NCBI GenBank assembly: GCA_030407315.1
Contig: JALQPE010002590.1
Coordinates: forward strand, 62,001 to 126,000
Length of the DNA stretch: 64,000 nt
Direction of reading: 5' to 3'
Source: Asparagopsis taxiformis
Taxonomy: Eukaryota > Rhodophyta > Florideophyceae > Bonnemaisoniales > Bonnemaisoniaceae
The position numbers were made by a program, and so were the translations under genes. The notes under the pieces are model-generated. The model searched no databases and was not told the origin of the DNA. It saw nothing but the letters and a program-made list of their open reading frames with translations. Shown here in pieces: positions 1 to 9,298 of the stretch. Each line of letters opens with the position of its first letter. Positions within the stretch are counted from its first letter, which is position 1.

Positions 1-1222
1 CCATTGTTTAGGTCAATACGAATGCAATGTCGCGTCACGTCAACCAGCTGTAGTTCCATCAAAGACAAATCTCAATCCTCTCTCGCATTTCTTGCTGACG
101 TTTGCTCGCCCCCAGTACAGCACTCCCGACAACATCCAATCTTCCATCCGTACCGGCGCAATCACTTTGAGGAAACCATCAGATATGGCGCTCGATCTGC
201 ATCCCAATTATCGAATGCCGCTCGATTTTCCCCGTCATCTTTCCGTCCTGCTCTGCCCACGTATCGTTAGGTGCGATTGAATTCATCGCGCAATCTACAC
301 TTGATACGCGCAGAATGGCGCGTCCGTTTGCGCACGTGCGCTTACAACACACCCCGCACCCTCCGCTTCGTCTGCCCACTGTCACTGAAACTCCCAAATA
401 GTACCCCAGTGGCTTGTACTGCATGTAACGCACTGGTTGCGTCGCGTGCCGTTACGATGCCCTTTACCTTCTTATATGCTACATGAGTGCCCATGCTGGC
501 AATGCTGTGTCGTTCAATTCGTGGAATTATCGGATGGAAGATGACATTATGTGACCGAGGCGAGTTGCGATGGCTGTAACTTGAAGTGCGTGTGCGCCTT
601 GCATTCCATGCTATGCATCGCGCGCGCCAAATGGTATCTTCCCTTGGACAAAGTATCACGCAGTGCAACAATTTGACCTATTTTGTCCATCGCAGTCGTC
701 CAGTTTGGCGATCTTGGCGAATATGAGATAATTCAACTTTTGCTGCATACATTGGATCAGATCTACACGTGTTCTACCCAGCTAGCCGTACACTACGAGT
801 GAACTTCAGCATACCATCATACACCGATTCCGCACACGTGTCGCATCTGTCAAAATATACAGTGTATAAAGACGTGGCCCAACCACAGCCATTCCCGTTG
901 AAAATACGTTTTCATTGGCAAAACATCCCTCCCATATAAACGACAGGTGTCCCTTATGACAGTACGAGCTGAAATGCTACGCGTTTCATTGCACTCTCTA
1001 TCTCTCAATTGGCCAACCTTCCGCGGTGCTCCTGGATTATGCACACCTGAACCTTACCGCCGGGCCACTCAGACATCCGCCCTCGACACACTGCGACCTC
1101 TCGAATGCCTGATAAACCGAATCTCCTTCCTCAACAGATCCACATCTGCTGACCAAACCCCCGTCCTTCACTCTCAATCCGATCCAATCCTCCCTTCAAT
1201 TCCGTTAATCCTACCAGCAACC
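1..1222. other. Left-end region without a recognisable gene
   Basis: No reading frame here resembles a known family. The open frames are short, cross each other on both strands and have no conserved motif. The last 250 bases are presumably the promoter and 5' leader of the FabG gene. Its frame stays open upstream to a GTG at 947 and an ATG at 956, so a longer N-terminus cannot be fully excluded. Confidence 0.5.
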
Positions 1223-2140
1223 ATGATCCCCCCACGCCGCGCAGCCCCCGCCTTTGTCTCCGCTAGTGCGCCGCTCGTGCTACGACAAACGCGCCAAGCA
1301 GTGCACTCGACCCGATCGGCCATTTCTGTCACATCCTTCACCACTCGTCGTTCCCACGTCGTGCAAGCAAGTCCATCGCGTCCCGCCGTCACAATGTCCG
1401 CTTCAGAAAACAAAGTAGCTATCATTACCGGATCGTCGCGTGGAATCGGCAGGGCGATCGCGATTGAATTGGCCGCACACGGATGCAACGTTGTGGTCAA
1501 TTATTGCAATTCTCCCGACGCCGCAGAGGAGGTCGTCAATAAAATCAAGGCGCTTGGAAGCGATGCCATTGCTGTCAAGGCAAATGTTCGCTATCCGGAC
1601 GACGTCGATAATTTGTTCAAGCAATCAATAGAGAAATTCGGCAAATTGGATGTTCTCGTCAACAATGCCGGCATTACTAAGGACAATTTGATGATGCGTA
1701 TGAAACATGACCAATGGCAGGATGTCGTTGATCTCAATCTTACCGGTGTGTTCATGTGCACCCAGACTGCCCTGAAGCACATGATGAAGAAACGCAGTGG
1801 TCGTATTGTGAATATTGCATCAGTAGTTGGTATGATTGGAAATGCTGGACAGGCAAATTATTCCGCTTCCAAGGCTGGCGTTATTGGCTTGACGATGAGT
1901 GCTGCAAAGGAAAGTGCTACTAGAGGGATCACCGTCAACGCCGTTGCTCCGGGATTTATTAGCAGTGATATGACAGCAAAGTTGCCTATTGAAGCAATGG
2001 AAGAGCTGATTCCCATGAAGAGATTTGGTGAGCCCTCCGAGGTTGCCGGTTTGGTTCGGTATCTTGCATTGGATAGCTCATCGAGCTATATTACTGGCCA
2101 TACATTCAGTGTAGATGGAGGTATTAGTATCGGAGTATAA
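1223..2140 (+). CDS. fabG: 3-oxoacyl-[acyl-carrier-protein] reductase, plastid
   Basis: NADPH-dependent reduction of 3-ketoacyl-ACP, the first reductive step of each round of type II (plastid) fatty-acid synthesis. It is a classical short-chain dehydrogenase of 305 residues. The nucleotide-binding TGSSRGIG lies at about 69-76, NNAG at 147-150, and the catalytic set is Ser200, Tyr213 and Lys217 (YSASK). The final stretch GHTFSVDGG is typical of FabG. The first ~57 residues are rich in Ser, Thr, Arg and Ala with almost no acidic residues, which fits a plastid transit peptide; the mature protein would begin near the MSASENKVAIITG region. I chose the ATG at 1223 because it gives this transit-like N-terminus. 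The frame is open further upstream (ATG at 956). No intron. It converges on the Nup188-like gene. Confidence 0.93.
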   Translation: MIPPRRAAPAFVSASAPLVLRQTRQAVHSTRSAISVTSFTTRRSHVVQASPSRPAVTMSASENKVAIITGSSRGIGRAIAIELAAHGCNVVVNYCNSPDAAEEVVNKIKALGSDAIAVKANVRYPDDVDNLFKQSIEKFGKLDVLVNNAGITKDNLMMRMKHDQWQDVVDLNLTGVFMCTQTALKHMMKKRSGRIVNIASVVGMIGNAGQANYSASKAGVIGLTMSAAKESATRGITVNAVAPGFISSDMTAKLPIEAMEELIPMKRFGEPSEVAGLVRYLALDSSSSYITGHTFSVDGGISIGV

Positions 2141-2315
2141 TTAGTGCATTTCGACGCACTTTATCTGACATGATTAATTCCGTCCCACAGTTGTAATTCA
2201 GGTCAATGTACAGTTGATTGTTGTCAAGTCCAATACAATTCAACCCTTAAAAGCACACTTCAACTACACTTCAGTTCCCGTCATTGTTAGTCACAATATA
2301 TATACAAGGTAACTT

Positions 2316-5300
2316 CTATCGTAACTGCTGCCAAAATGCGTCCAATTCTTTGGCATACACGATGGAAAACGACGGTGCAGGGGGCACAACCTTTCTCATT
2401 CTCGACACCACTGTACCAGCTCTCTTTCGGAGTTCATCCTTCACTCCCTGGGTAAGTGCGCCTTGTTCACTATAAGTGGCAACATGGGTCATAGTCATAT
2501 GCAGCGCATTGTCCAATATCATCTGTAGCGACGCCCTACGTTCCCCGTCAGCACCCCGTTGAATCTCATTACAAGCATGGTATTGAATTGCAACTAAAAC
2601 CCCCAGACCCGGTTTGTCCTCTGAAAGCATCATGGATGGACTGAAAAACAGCACATCCATTTGCGATGATAGTCTCCTTAATGCTCCGAGTGCAGAATTT
2701 AGACCACGCAGAAGAGATCGATACGCCTCTTCTCCGAAATGAAGATTAGCGCTTGTAATCAAACCTGAGCCGTGTGGTCCCCAAGGAGAGGTCGGAGAGT
2801 TGGATCCTGGGCCACCTGTCAAGGTTCCGGTTCCCACAGACATCGGGGAATGTGATAACGGAGTCGGTGGCATGCCTGGAGAGGGTGGCGCAGATGCGTA
2901 TCCAGAGGATCTATTTCCACCTCCCATTGCAGCTCGCAGTGCCTGTGATGGTGATCGTCTAGGCGGAGTTGCAGATCCCAGATTACCCGACGATGATGGA
3001 CTCATCGCCCAAGGAGAACCACCATGATTAAGTCCACCACCTCCGGAAGAGCTCTCTCGATCGCTTCGGAGCAATATGCTGCGGTTCTTTTCTTGTGGAG
3101 TTACAGGTCTTACCCATCGCTCAACGGGTTCTGCTCTGATCAGTCTATAGACTTGGTACACATAACGGATAAGTTCGGACACTGTCATTGAAAGCAGTTC
3201 TGTCAAGTTGTGCTGCAAGAGAAGAGCATATCTAGATAGCTGGAAGAGCGTCCCTGCGGCTAGTTCTGCCTCTTCTACTCTTGATATAGTGAGGTGCCGA
3301 AGAGTCTCTAGCTGGTTTCCACCTTGACCATCCACTCCAGTACTCGACATAGCTGGGGGCCAATCACCCGACAAATTGAGGGAGTCACGGACGATTCTCA
3401 ATAAGTTCGTTGTACAAAATTCCAAGATGTCTCGCATCCTTTGGTCTCTACCGCGGGTTGAGTGCACATCGTCCCCAATAACAGAGGCTGCCAACTGCAG
3501 AACACTACACCATACCATATGCACAGGGTTTCGATATTCACCACTTGATTCATATGTGGAGATTGTGATATGTTCCGGTGGTAGAAACGAAAGTATGCTA
3601 CCACTGCTCAAGTGCCGAAGGATTGATATGTTTTCTTTTGTTGAGTTCAAATTTCTTCCACTAGAACAGTGGATTCGAGCTACTGAAAGCAGTAGATTTC
3701 CGGCTGCTTCAGCAGCAAGTCGTTCTTGTCGGTTCTCCAATGCTTCCTTGGCCAGCGATGCGATAGAGGATAACGTAATGTTAATAGAGTCAGATGCAAA
3801 TGCCAAGTCAACAGCTGGTCCAGGAAGAATTTCTAGGACAGTAGATATAGCTACTGAAGCAGCAGCGGAAATCGACGGAACATCCTTGACTACACGAAGG
3901 GATGATATTGCACTCTTCGCTAGAGCAGTTACATCATGTTCTTCTTTGAATGCAGAACCACGGGCGAATCGAGATGCAGTAAGCAACAACCATTGGAGAG
4001 TTGCTAGTCGGCGAGCTCCGTGATATTCTTCTCTAGAGCCAGAGCTCAAGTTGGCTAGGATTCTATCAATTGTGAAGCATATTTGTCCAAGAGGAGATAG
4101 CGTGCTTTCTCTCTCAACGTGAGGCGGTGTTTTCGCGAATTTCACAGCAGTGAGGGCGGCTTGATCTAATTCTTCAGGAGTGAGACGAGCAGACAAAGAG
4201 GCCATGAGTTTGGCAATCTCACAAACGTTCGTAATAGTGTGAGTAGAATCTGCAATTGATGACATTCCATATACGAGCACTCTAGACAAAAACCGGCACA
4301 GCTTGCCTCCAAACTGGGGACTGGAATATGTGAGTGCTACCCCAGGGGCTGGTGCAAATGCATCTGCAAATAGAACAGTTGATGCCATTGCCGAATATGC
4401 TGATACAACATCGACTTCAACATCTTTTCGCCCCATCATCGCATTAAGACGAATTACATTAGACACTATCTTCTTCAAAGAATGTTCCTCCACATTTAGC
4501 GCTTTGAGACATTTAAGAAGCAGTGGAACATCGAAAAAGTAGTCGGCCCCAAACCTCAGTCTCATATCACCAACTCTTCGGAAGTACAATAAAATATGAT
4601 GAGCAAGCGCAGGTTTATCGTCGATGCCAATCGTCGACGCAATTTCAGTGCCCAGTTCACGACTCAAAGCTTCCACGCCAGCTGATTGATCAGTTACCCC
4701 ATCGACAGACATGAGATTTGTTCGCCTCAAGCTTGGAGTTTCTACTGAAGGACTTTCAGTATCAAACAAAGATGTGTCTTGCAGTAAACTGTACATCCAT
4801 CGCTCCGAAAACACAGCACCGAACGAAGTAAAGAGCTGCTCCTTGAAAAGGTCTGCGGAGAGTTTGTTTTCTTTGCCTTCTTTGGCATCCGTTCCACTTC
4901 CTGGTGCGGCCTGAAGATGTGCAAGTGCCTCACTTGCTCTGAACAAAATCTCTGATGAGAATACTTGCATAATGTCTGCAGCAATGCCAACCCACGCTGA
5001 ATGGATGTCAACCGTTAGTCCAATCTTCCAAACGGAACAATCTGAATCTAAGGGGAAAACTTCTTCCGTTTCATTCGACGTTGCCTTCAGCCATTCGTAT
5101 GGCAGCTCTAGGGCTTTCCCGAGATCTACTTTCTTCCCCATTCTGGAACCATGGCTTTCGCATTGCAACAAACTAGCAAGTAAATCCCATATATTGAGGG
5201 CGACCCAACATTCCCTAAACCATTTACTGCTATGAAGCTCCCAGCCGACAGTCAAAAACCGCACCAATGTTGCCATATTCAATGACAATCTCCCCAGATC

Positions 5301-8300
5301 ACGCATTGTACCTCTCCTTTCGACGTCGCCTTGTGAATCCAAAGTGCTGACCTTGGAAACCCACAAATCTCGAGAGCAGCAAAGAGCTTGAGTGGCTGCA
5401 AACATGACTTCGTTTTCTCGTTCTACAATTTCCACAGACATGGCCTGTGTAGAAGGTTCCGTTGTCGGGACCGAGTCCGATTTCTTTTGGTTTGAGTTCG
5501 GTGAAGCAGAAGCAACGAGAGCAGAACTTGGTGGTTTAGCAGTTTTTGGACGAGGCCCCATCAATGAGCGAGCTGCAGCTCTTTGGCCACAAGAGAGCAC
5601 ACTGGTCATCAGCTCCACAGCAGCAAGCGACTTGCCATCAGAAATTTTCTTTGCATAGCATTTCCGAATGCCTTCCCCACCTTCACGCCATTTTCCAAAT
5701 GCAGAACGATCCATTGTGGGCCAAGGAACCTGGGGAATATTACTCTTTCCAGATAGCTTGGAGAGGCAACAGAATAACAAAGAAAGGCATCTCGTACTCA
5801 TATCTTCTGACCATGTTTGCCATATATTCGTTCGTGCCTGCAAGTCACCTAAGGACATCCCATTGAGATATAGATGTTCCCCATCATTGAACTCGGGAAG
5901 AAAACTTCTATAGGTAGAATCCAACCATTGCGTGTAGAAACTTTCACGCTTTAGCTTCTCAACACTGCTAGATGATAACAGCGCCATTGCGTGCATTACG
6001 TCAGGTTTCATTAATTGCTTTTCAAGGGCAGTCAGTTCTGACGTCGTCCTACTAGCAGGGGATGTTTGGAAAGAGCCTGGCACCTCATTGTGACTGGAAT
6101 CACAAAGTTCCTCCTGTAGAGCAGCATTTCTGGACCTCAGGGCTTCATGACAGGCCACAAGGGCAGCACGGAGGGCGGGGAAGAGAAATACATCACGATC
6201 ATCTGAAACTTCAAACAAAGCTGTATTTGTTGCCGCTAAAAGAATGGTTGCGATGACTGATGGGACTGCTGCGTCAGTCAATATATCTGCAGGGCATGCC
6301 GAGAGCAAATGGATCCCACATGCGGGTAGCATCCAATGGAGAGATCTACTCTCTTGGTTTCTTTCAGAGACTGCTGATGCCGTGAGCCATAACGGTAGTG
6401 CAACTGTGCGCAAAAATTTGTATACCCGAGATTCCCGAGGAGACGAACGATAAGAGTCTGAATTGTTAGTCATCGACGACTCTTGAAGGGATCTTGCGGC
6501 AGAAGATGCTGAGAAGATAGTTTCGAAAGGGCCCCTTGGATTCATAGACAGTGCAGCAATTTGAGAAATTGCTGCTACAGCTGGAAATGCTGCTTGTCCA
6601 AGAGAAGATAGAGCAGCATGCAGTGGGAGAGCAGTTTTTGAAGAGCTAACCTGCTCAAGAGAAAATTGTGCCCTTCGTTGTGAACCTCGCACCATCGATG
6701 AGAGGCATGAAGCAGAGGAGCTCAGTAGAGCCCCTCTTCGTTTCTTCGTTAACCACGATCCTTGCACCCAATCGCCAGGATCAGCCAGTTCTGACACTAT
6801 TCTCGCAACCACTGATAGTTGCTGGGTGTCTCCGATCAGGTTGTTCCGGAGATCAGCTGAGCCAAGACGACATACGCGATCGACAAATTTCAGAGTTTGC
6901 TGGGCAGAGGCCAATAGTTCAGTGAGTACAAATTCTTCATAACCCGAGCTGTGATCGCCCAGTAGCTGTAAAAGAATTCGGAGAATATGGTCCAATGCAC
7001 CGAGACCATTCCATGACACAACCCAGGTTACCACAGTTGCGGAAGTATTGGCAAGTCCAAACGTATTTTTCGAAAGAACTGGTCGATACAAAGACTTTGG
7101 TAAGTCCTCCAGCGCTCGAACCATTATTGTGCCTTCTCCCTCACCTGGACACGAACTCGTCAGAATTCTAGACACAAATTCAATATCAGCCTGACTCCAA
7201 CCATTATATGACTCCCATATATCCCCCTCGCTATCATCCATTCGCTTTAAGAACTGATGATAACCTTCGGACGCCTCAGTCAAAGTCATCAGCCGATTTT
7301 CAAGATAATCAATTGCTCGCGAAGCGCTCTCCGAATCGAAAGTCAGAGATGTGAGCAAAAGTACGAGCGGGCGAAAAGTTTGAGGATACAAACTAGATGC
7401 TAAGCGTAGTAATATATTGGCTCCAAGGAAACCAGATCCACTTGATTCATGGTTCCAGAGTCCTTCCGAAATTTCAGCCGTAGTTGCCAGATCACATCGA
7501 TTCAAGATGTTTGCAGCCAGCTCTACGATTTCTTCAACCTGAGAGGGCGTAAATCCTTGTGGAGGGAAGGCAGTGAGGAAGCCACATATATCCAACCACA
7601 GACAATGATAGAGAGCTCCCAACACGAGCTCATCAGTTTCGAGTTTTGCGTCTGAAATAATCCGTAAGATGGTGAATACGTTGGATGTCAAAGCATAAGT
7701 CATATGAGTGATGGAACCATTTGATTCCGAATTGGTCTCGGTGTCGTCTTCAGCAAGAGAAATTTGCTCTTGTAATCGTAAGAACGCTGACCACGAAAAC
7801 GCAAGTGCCGCAGTTTCTGTGACAGGAAACTGCTCAAGACTGACGAACAGTTCATTAAGACTCTTCACAGCTGGCTGATTTTGAGAAAGCTTTGGTTGAC
7901 GTTGCATGTCCCGCATATTTCCACCGGATGTCACTTGCTCCACTGCTGCAATCATTGTGCCGAGGTCATTTGAATGGTTAAGAGCTGCCACGAACAACGC
8001 GCTTGTTGCGTCATCACCCAATACATTCTGTACTGCACTACCACTAGATGGGTTCGCTCCTCCAGGCCTGGACTCTCGACTTTCCTTCACGAGGCGTGAG
8101 AATGCTTCGAGCAGCTTCATTTGATCAGGAGGTTCGATTCCGTACTTTGTACTATACGCAAAGAGCAATTCCATGAACCACCAAGAGTCGAAATTGTGAC
8201 CGCCAGCTGCAGATCTCGCTTTCCCTGCGTTTTCAAGTGAGTTGAGAACTTTCACAGTTCCTTGGATTACAATTTCTTGGATAGTGTTACGGTTCTCCTC

Positions 8301-8804
8301 AAGGAAGGAATCAAAAGCTGCTTTCAGGGGATGGTCACTTGGCGACGTTGCACATATCATTGATGTTACAAGGCAGGAAAAAGCATGCCTCTTCTCCTGA
8401 GTCCAGAAAGCACCCAATGTGGTTATGGATACGACTTCAGTGAGATCTTCACAGGTAGTCAAAAAATCGGATAGACTAGCACCGTGCATGTCCAATAGAA
8501 AATCTCGAAGAAGCAGTGCAGTGTTACTCTGAGACAAACCCAGGCTCTTTTTCATGGATTCGATGCAAATTAGCTCTGCTGCAGATGGCTTGGGATGGCT
8601 CTCTGTGGTCTTTGCTCCAGCGCGATACCGAATTTCGCTCGCATCCTGTGACAAGTTTTCGGTTTCCGATGGTCGAAGAGCCTTGAAGATCTCCTGCTTG
8701 TGATCTTCCAAAAGTTTCTTGGCATCTGCCTCTGCAACATGTGCACAACGCAGAACGGTGTTCAGTGCAGTAAAAGAAAGGGAAGGAGGGTTCTGAGCAA
8801 CCAT
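2316..8804 (-). CDS. Nup188-type large scaffold nucleoporin (probable)
   Basis: A single uninterrupted frame of 2162 residues, mostly alpha-helical and Leu/Ser/Ala-rich, without catalytic motifs. Near residues 130-250 the pattern (WTQEKRHAF..., then a WFMELLFAY stretch followed by a PPDQMKLLEAF helix) resembles the N-terminal part of Nup188, an inner-ring nuclear pore scaffold protein. Overall length and all-helical character fit the Nup188/Nup205 family. Roughly residues 1870-1980 form a low-complexity Ser/Pro/Gly segment with many SP pairs, probably disordered and phosphorylatable. Helices return to the C-terminus. Start is the first ATG of the frame. The assignment rests on weak N-terminal similarity plus architecture; another giant helical-repeat protein is possible. 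Confidence 0.6.
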   Translation of the reverse strand: MVAQNPPSLSFTALNTVLRCAHVAEADAKKLLEDHKQEIFKALRPSETENLSQDASEIRYRAGAKTTESHPKPSAAELICIESMKKSLGLSQSNTALLLRDFLLDMHGASLSDFLTTCEDLTEVVSITTLGAFWTQEKRHAFSCLVTSMICATSPSDHPLKAAFDSFLEENRNTIQEIVIQGTVKVLNSLENAGKARSAAGGHNFDSWWFMELLFAYSTKYGIEPPDQMKLLEAFSRLVKESRESRPGGANPSSGSAVQNVLGDDATSALFVAALNHSNDLGTMIAAVEQVTSGGNMRDMQRQPKLSQNQPAVKSLNELFVSLEQFPVTETAALAFSWSAFLRLQEQISLAEDDTETNSESNGSITHMTYALTSNVFTILRIISDAKLETDELVLGALYHCLWLDICGFLTAFPPQGFTPSQVEEIVELAANILNRCDLATTAEISEGLWNHESSGSGFLGANILLRLASSLYPQTFRPLVLLLTSLTFDSESASRAIDYLENRLMTLTEASEGYHQFLKRMDDSEGDIWESYNGWSQADIEFVSRILTSSCPGEGEGTIMVRALEDLPKSLYRPVLSKNTFGLANTSATVVTWVVSWNGLGALDHILRILLQLLGDHSSGYEEFVLTELLASAQQTLKFVDRVCRLGSADLRNNLIGDTQQLSVVARIVSELADPGDWVQGSWLTKKRRGALLSSSASCLSSMVRGSQRRAQFSLEQVSSSKTALPLHAALSSLGQAAFPAVAAISQIAALSMNPRGPFETIFSASSAARSLQESSMTNNSDSYRSSPRESRVYKFLRTVALPLWLTASAVSERNQESRSLHWMLPACGIHLLSACPADILTDAAVPSVIATILLAATNTALFEVSDDRDVFLFPALRAALVACHEALRSRNAALQEELCDSSHNEVPGSFQTSPASRTTSELTALEKQLMKPDVMHAMALLSSSSVEKLKRESFYTQWLDSTYRSFLPEFNDGEHLYLNGMSLGDLQARTNIWQTWSEDMSTRCLSLLFCCLSKLSGKSNIPQVPWPTMDRSAFGKWREGGEGIRKCYAKKISDGKSLAAVELMTSVLSCGQRAAARSLMGPRPKTAKPPSSALVASASPNSNQKKSDSVPTTEPSTQAMSVEIVERENEVMFAATQALCCSRDLWVSKVSTLDSQGDVERRGTMRDLGRLSLNMATLVRFLTVGWELHSSKWFRECWVALNIWDLLASLLQCESHGSRMGKKVDLGKALELPYEWLKATSNETEEVFPLDSDCSVWKIGLTVDIHSAWVGIAADIMQVFSSEILFRASEALAHLQAAPGSGTDAKEGKENKLSADLFKEQLFTSFGAVFSERWMYSLLQDTSLFDTESPSVETPSLRRTNLMSVDGVTDQSAGVEALSRELGTEIASTIGIDDKPALAHHILLYFRRVGDMRLRFGADYFFDVPLLLKCLKALNVEEHSLKKIVSNVIRLNAMMGRKDVEVDVVSAYSAMASTVLFADAFAPAPGVALTYSSPQFGGKLCRFLSRVLVYGMSSIADSTHTITNVCEIAKLMASLSARLTPEELDQAALTAVKFAKTPPHVERESTLSPLGQICFTIDRILANLSSGSREEYHGARRLATLQWLLLTASRFARGSAFKEEHDVTALAKSAISSLRVVKDVPSISAAASVAISTVLEILPGPAVDLAFASDSINITLSSIASLAKEALENRQERLAAEAAGNLLLSVARIHCSSGRNLNSTKENISILRHLSSGSILSFLPPEHITISTYESSGEYRNPVHMVWCSVLQLAASVIGDDVHSTRGRDQRMRDILEFCTTNLLRIVRDSLNLSGDWPPAMSSTGVDGQGGNQLETLRHLTISRVEEAELAAGTLFQLSRYALLLQHNLTELLSMTVSELIRYVYQVYRLIRAEPVERWVRPVTPQEKNRSILLRSDRESSSGGGGLNHGGSPWAMSPSSSGNLGSATPPRRSPSQALRAAMGGGNRSSGYASAPPSPGMPPTPLSHSPMSVGTGTLTGGPGSNSPTSPWGPHGSGLITSANLHFGEEAYRSLLRGLNSALGALRRLSSQMDVLFFSPSMMLSEDKPGLGVLVAIQYHACNEIQRGADGERRASLQMILDNALHMTMTHVATYSEQGALTQGVKDELRKRAGTVVSRMRKVVPPAPSFSIVYAKELDAFWQQLR

Positions 8805-9298
8805 GATGGAAATCGTGGCTCACAGCGAAGACGTGGACGGATGATGGGTAATCGCTTTCTGCAGGAGCCCGAGGTCTGCCTCTTCAGAACATGGATGCCA
8901 TGCAATACAAATGAACACGAAAGGCAATCCCACACAGAAAGCACACCTGCGAGGAAGAGGGCTCAACGGGACTTTCGTACGCTTCAAAGTTTCGGGTCAG
9001 TCATGGCGACACGCCGGAAATTGGAAAAAAAACACACGCTTGAAATTCAAAAAGATCCTGGTGCCACTCTACTCTTTTTAAATCCCATTAGCACAAAGAT
9101 ACTCATCAAGATTCGTCCTTCGTTGCGTCACCTGAAGTTTTCTCGGACTCAGAAATTGTTCCGATTCTCTCACAATGAGGAATTGGAAGTTTCACCTTGG
9201 AAGAATGTGTTCAGATCTATATTGGACCTGGAGAAGGTCTTAGTTGCGTTGTTACTTACATTTACACGATTGCATCATCCAAGAGTTCAAAATATCTG
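8805..9298. other. Intergenic region upstream of the Nup188-like gene
   Basis: 494 bases between two minus-strand genes, holding the promoter of the nucleoporin gene and the 3' region of Ku80. A 220-codon plus-strand frame crosses it (8700-9362) but starts inside the nucleoporin gene and ends inside Ku80. Its product is low-complexity Arg/Lys/Ser with no family signature, so I do not call it. Confidence 0.5.

Noticed and set aside
3376..4023. 215-codon plus-strand frame inside the Nup188-like gene
   Set aside because: Antisense shadow of a conserved coding region; Arg/Ser-rich without family features.
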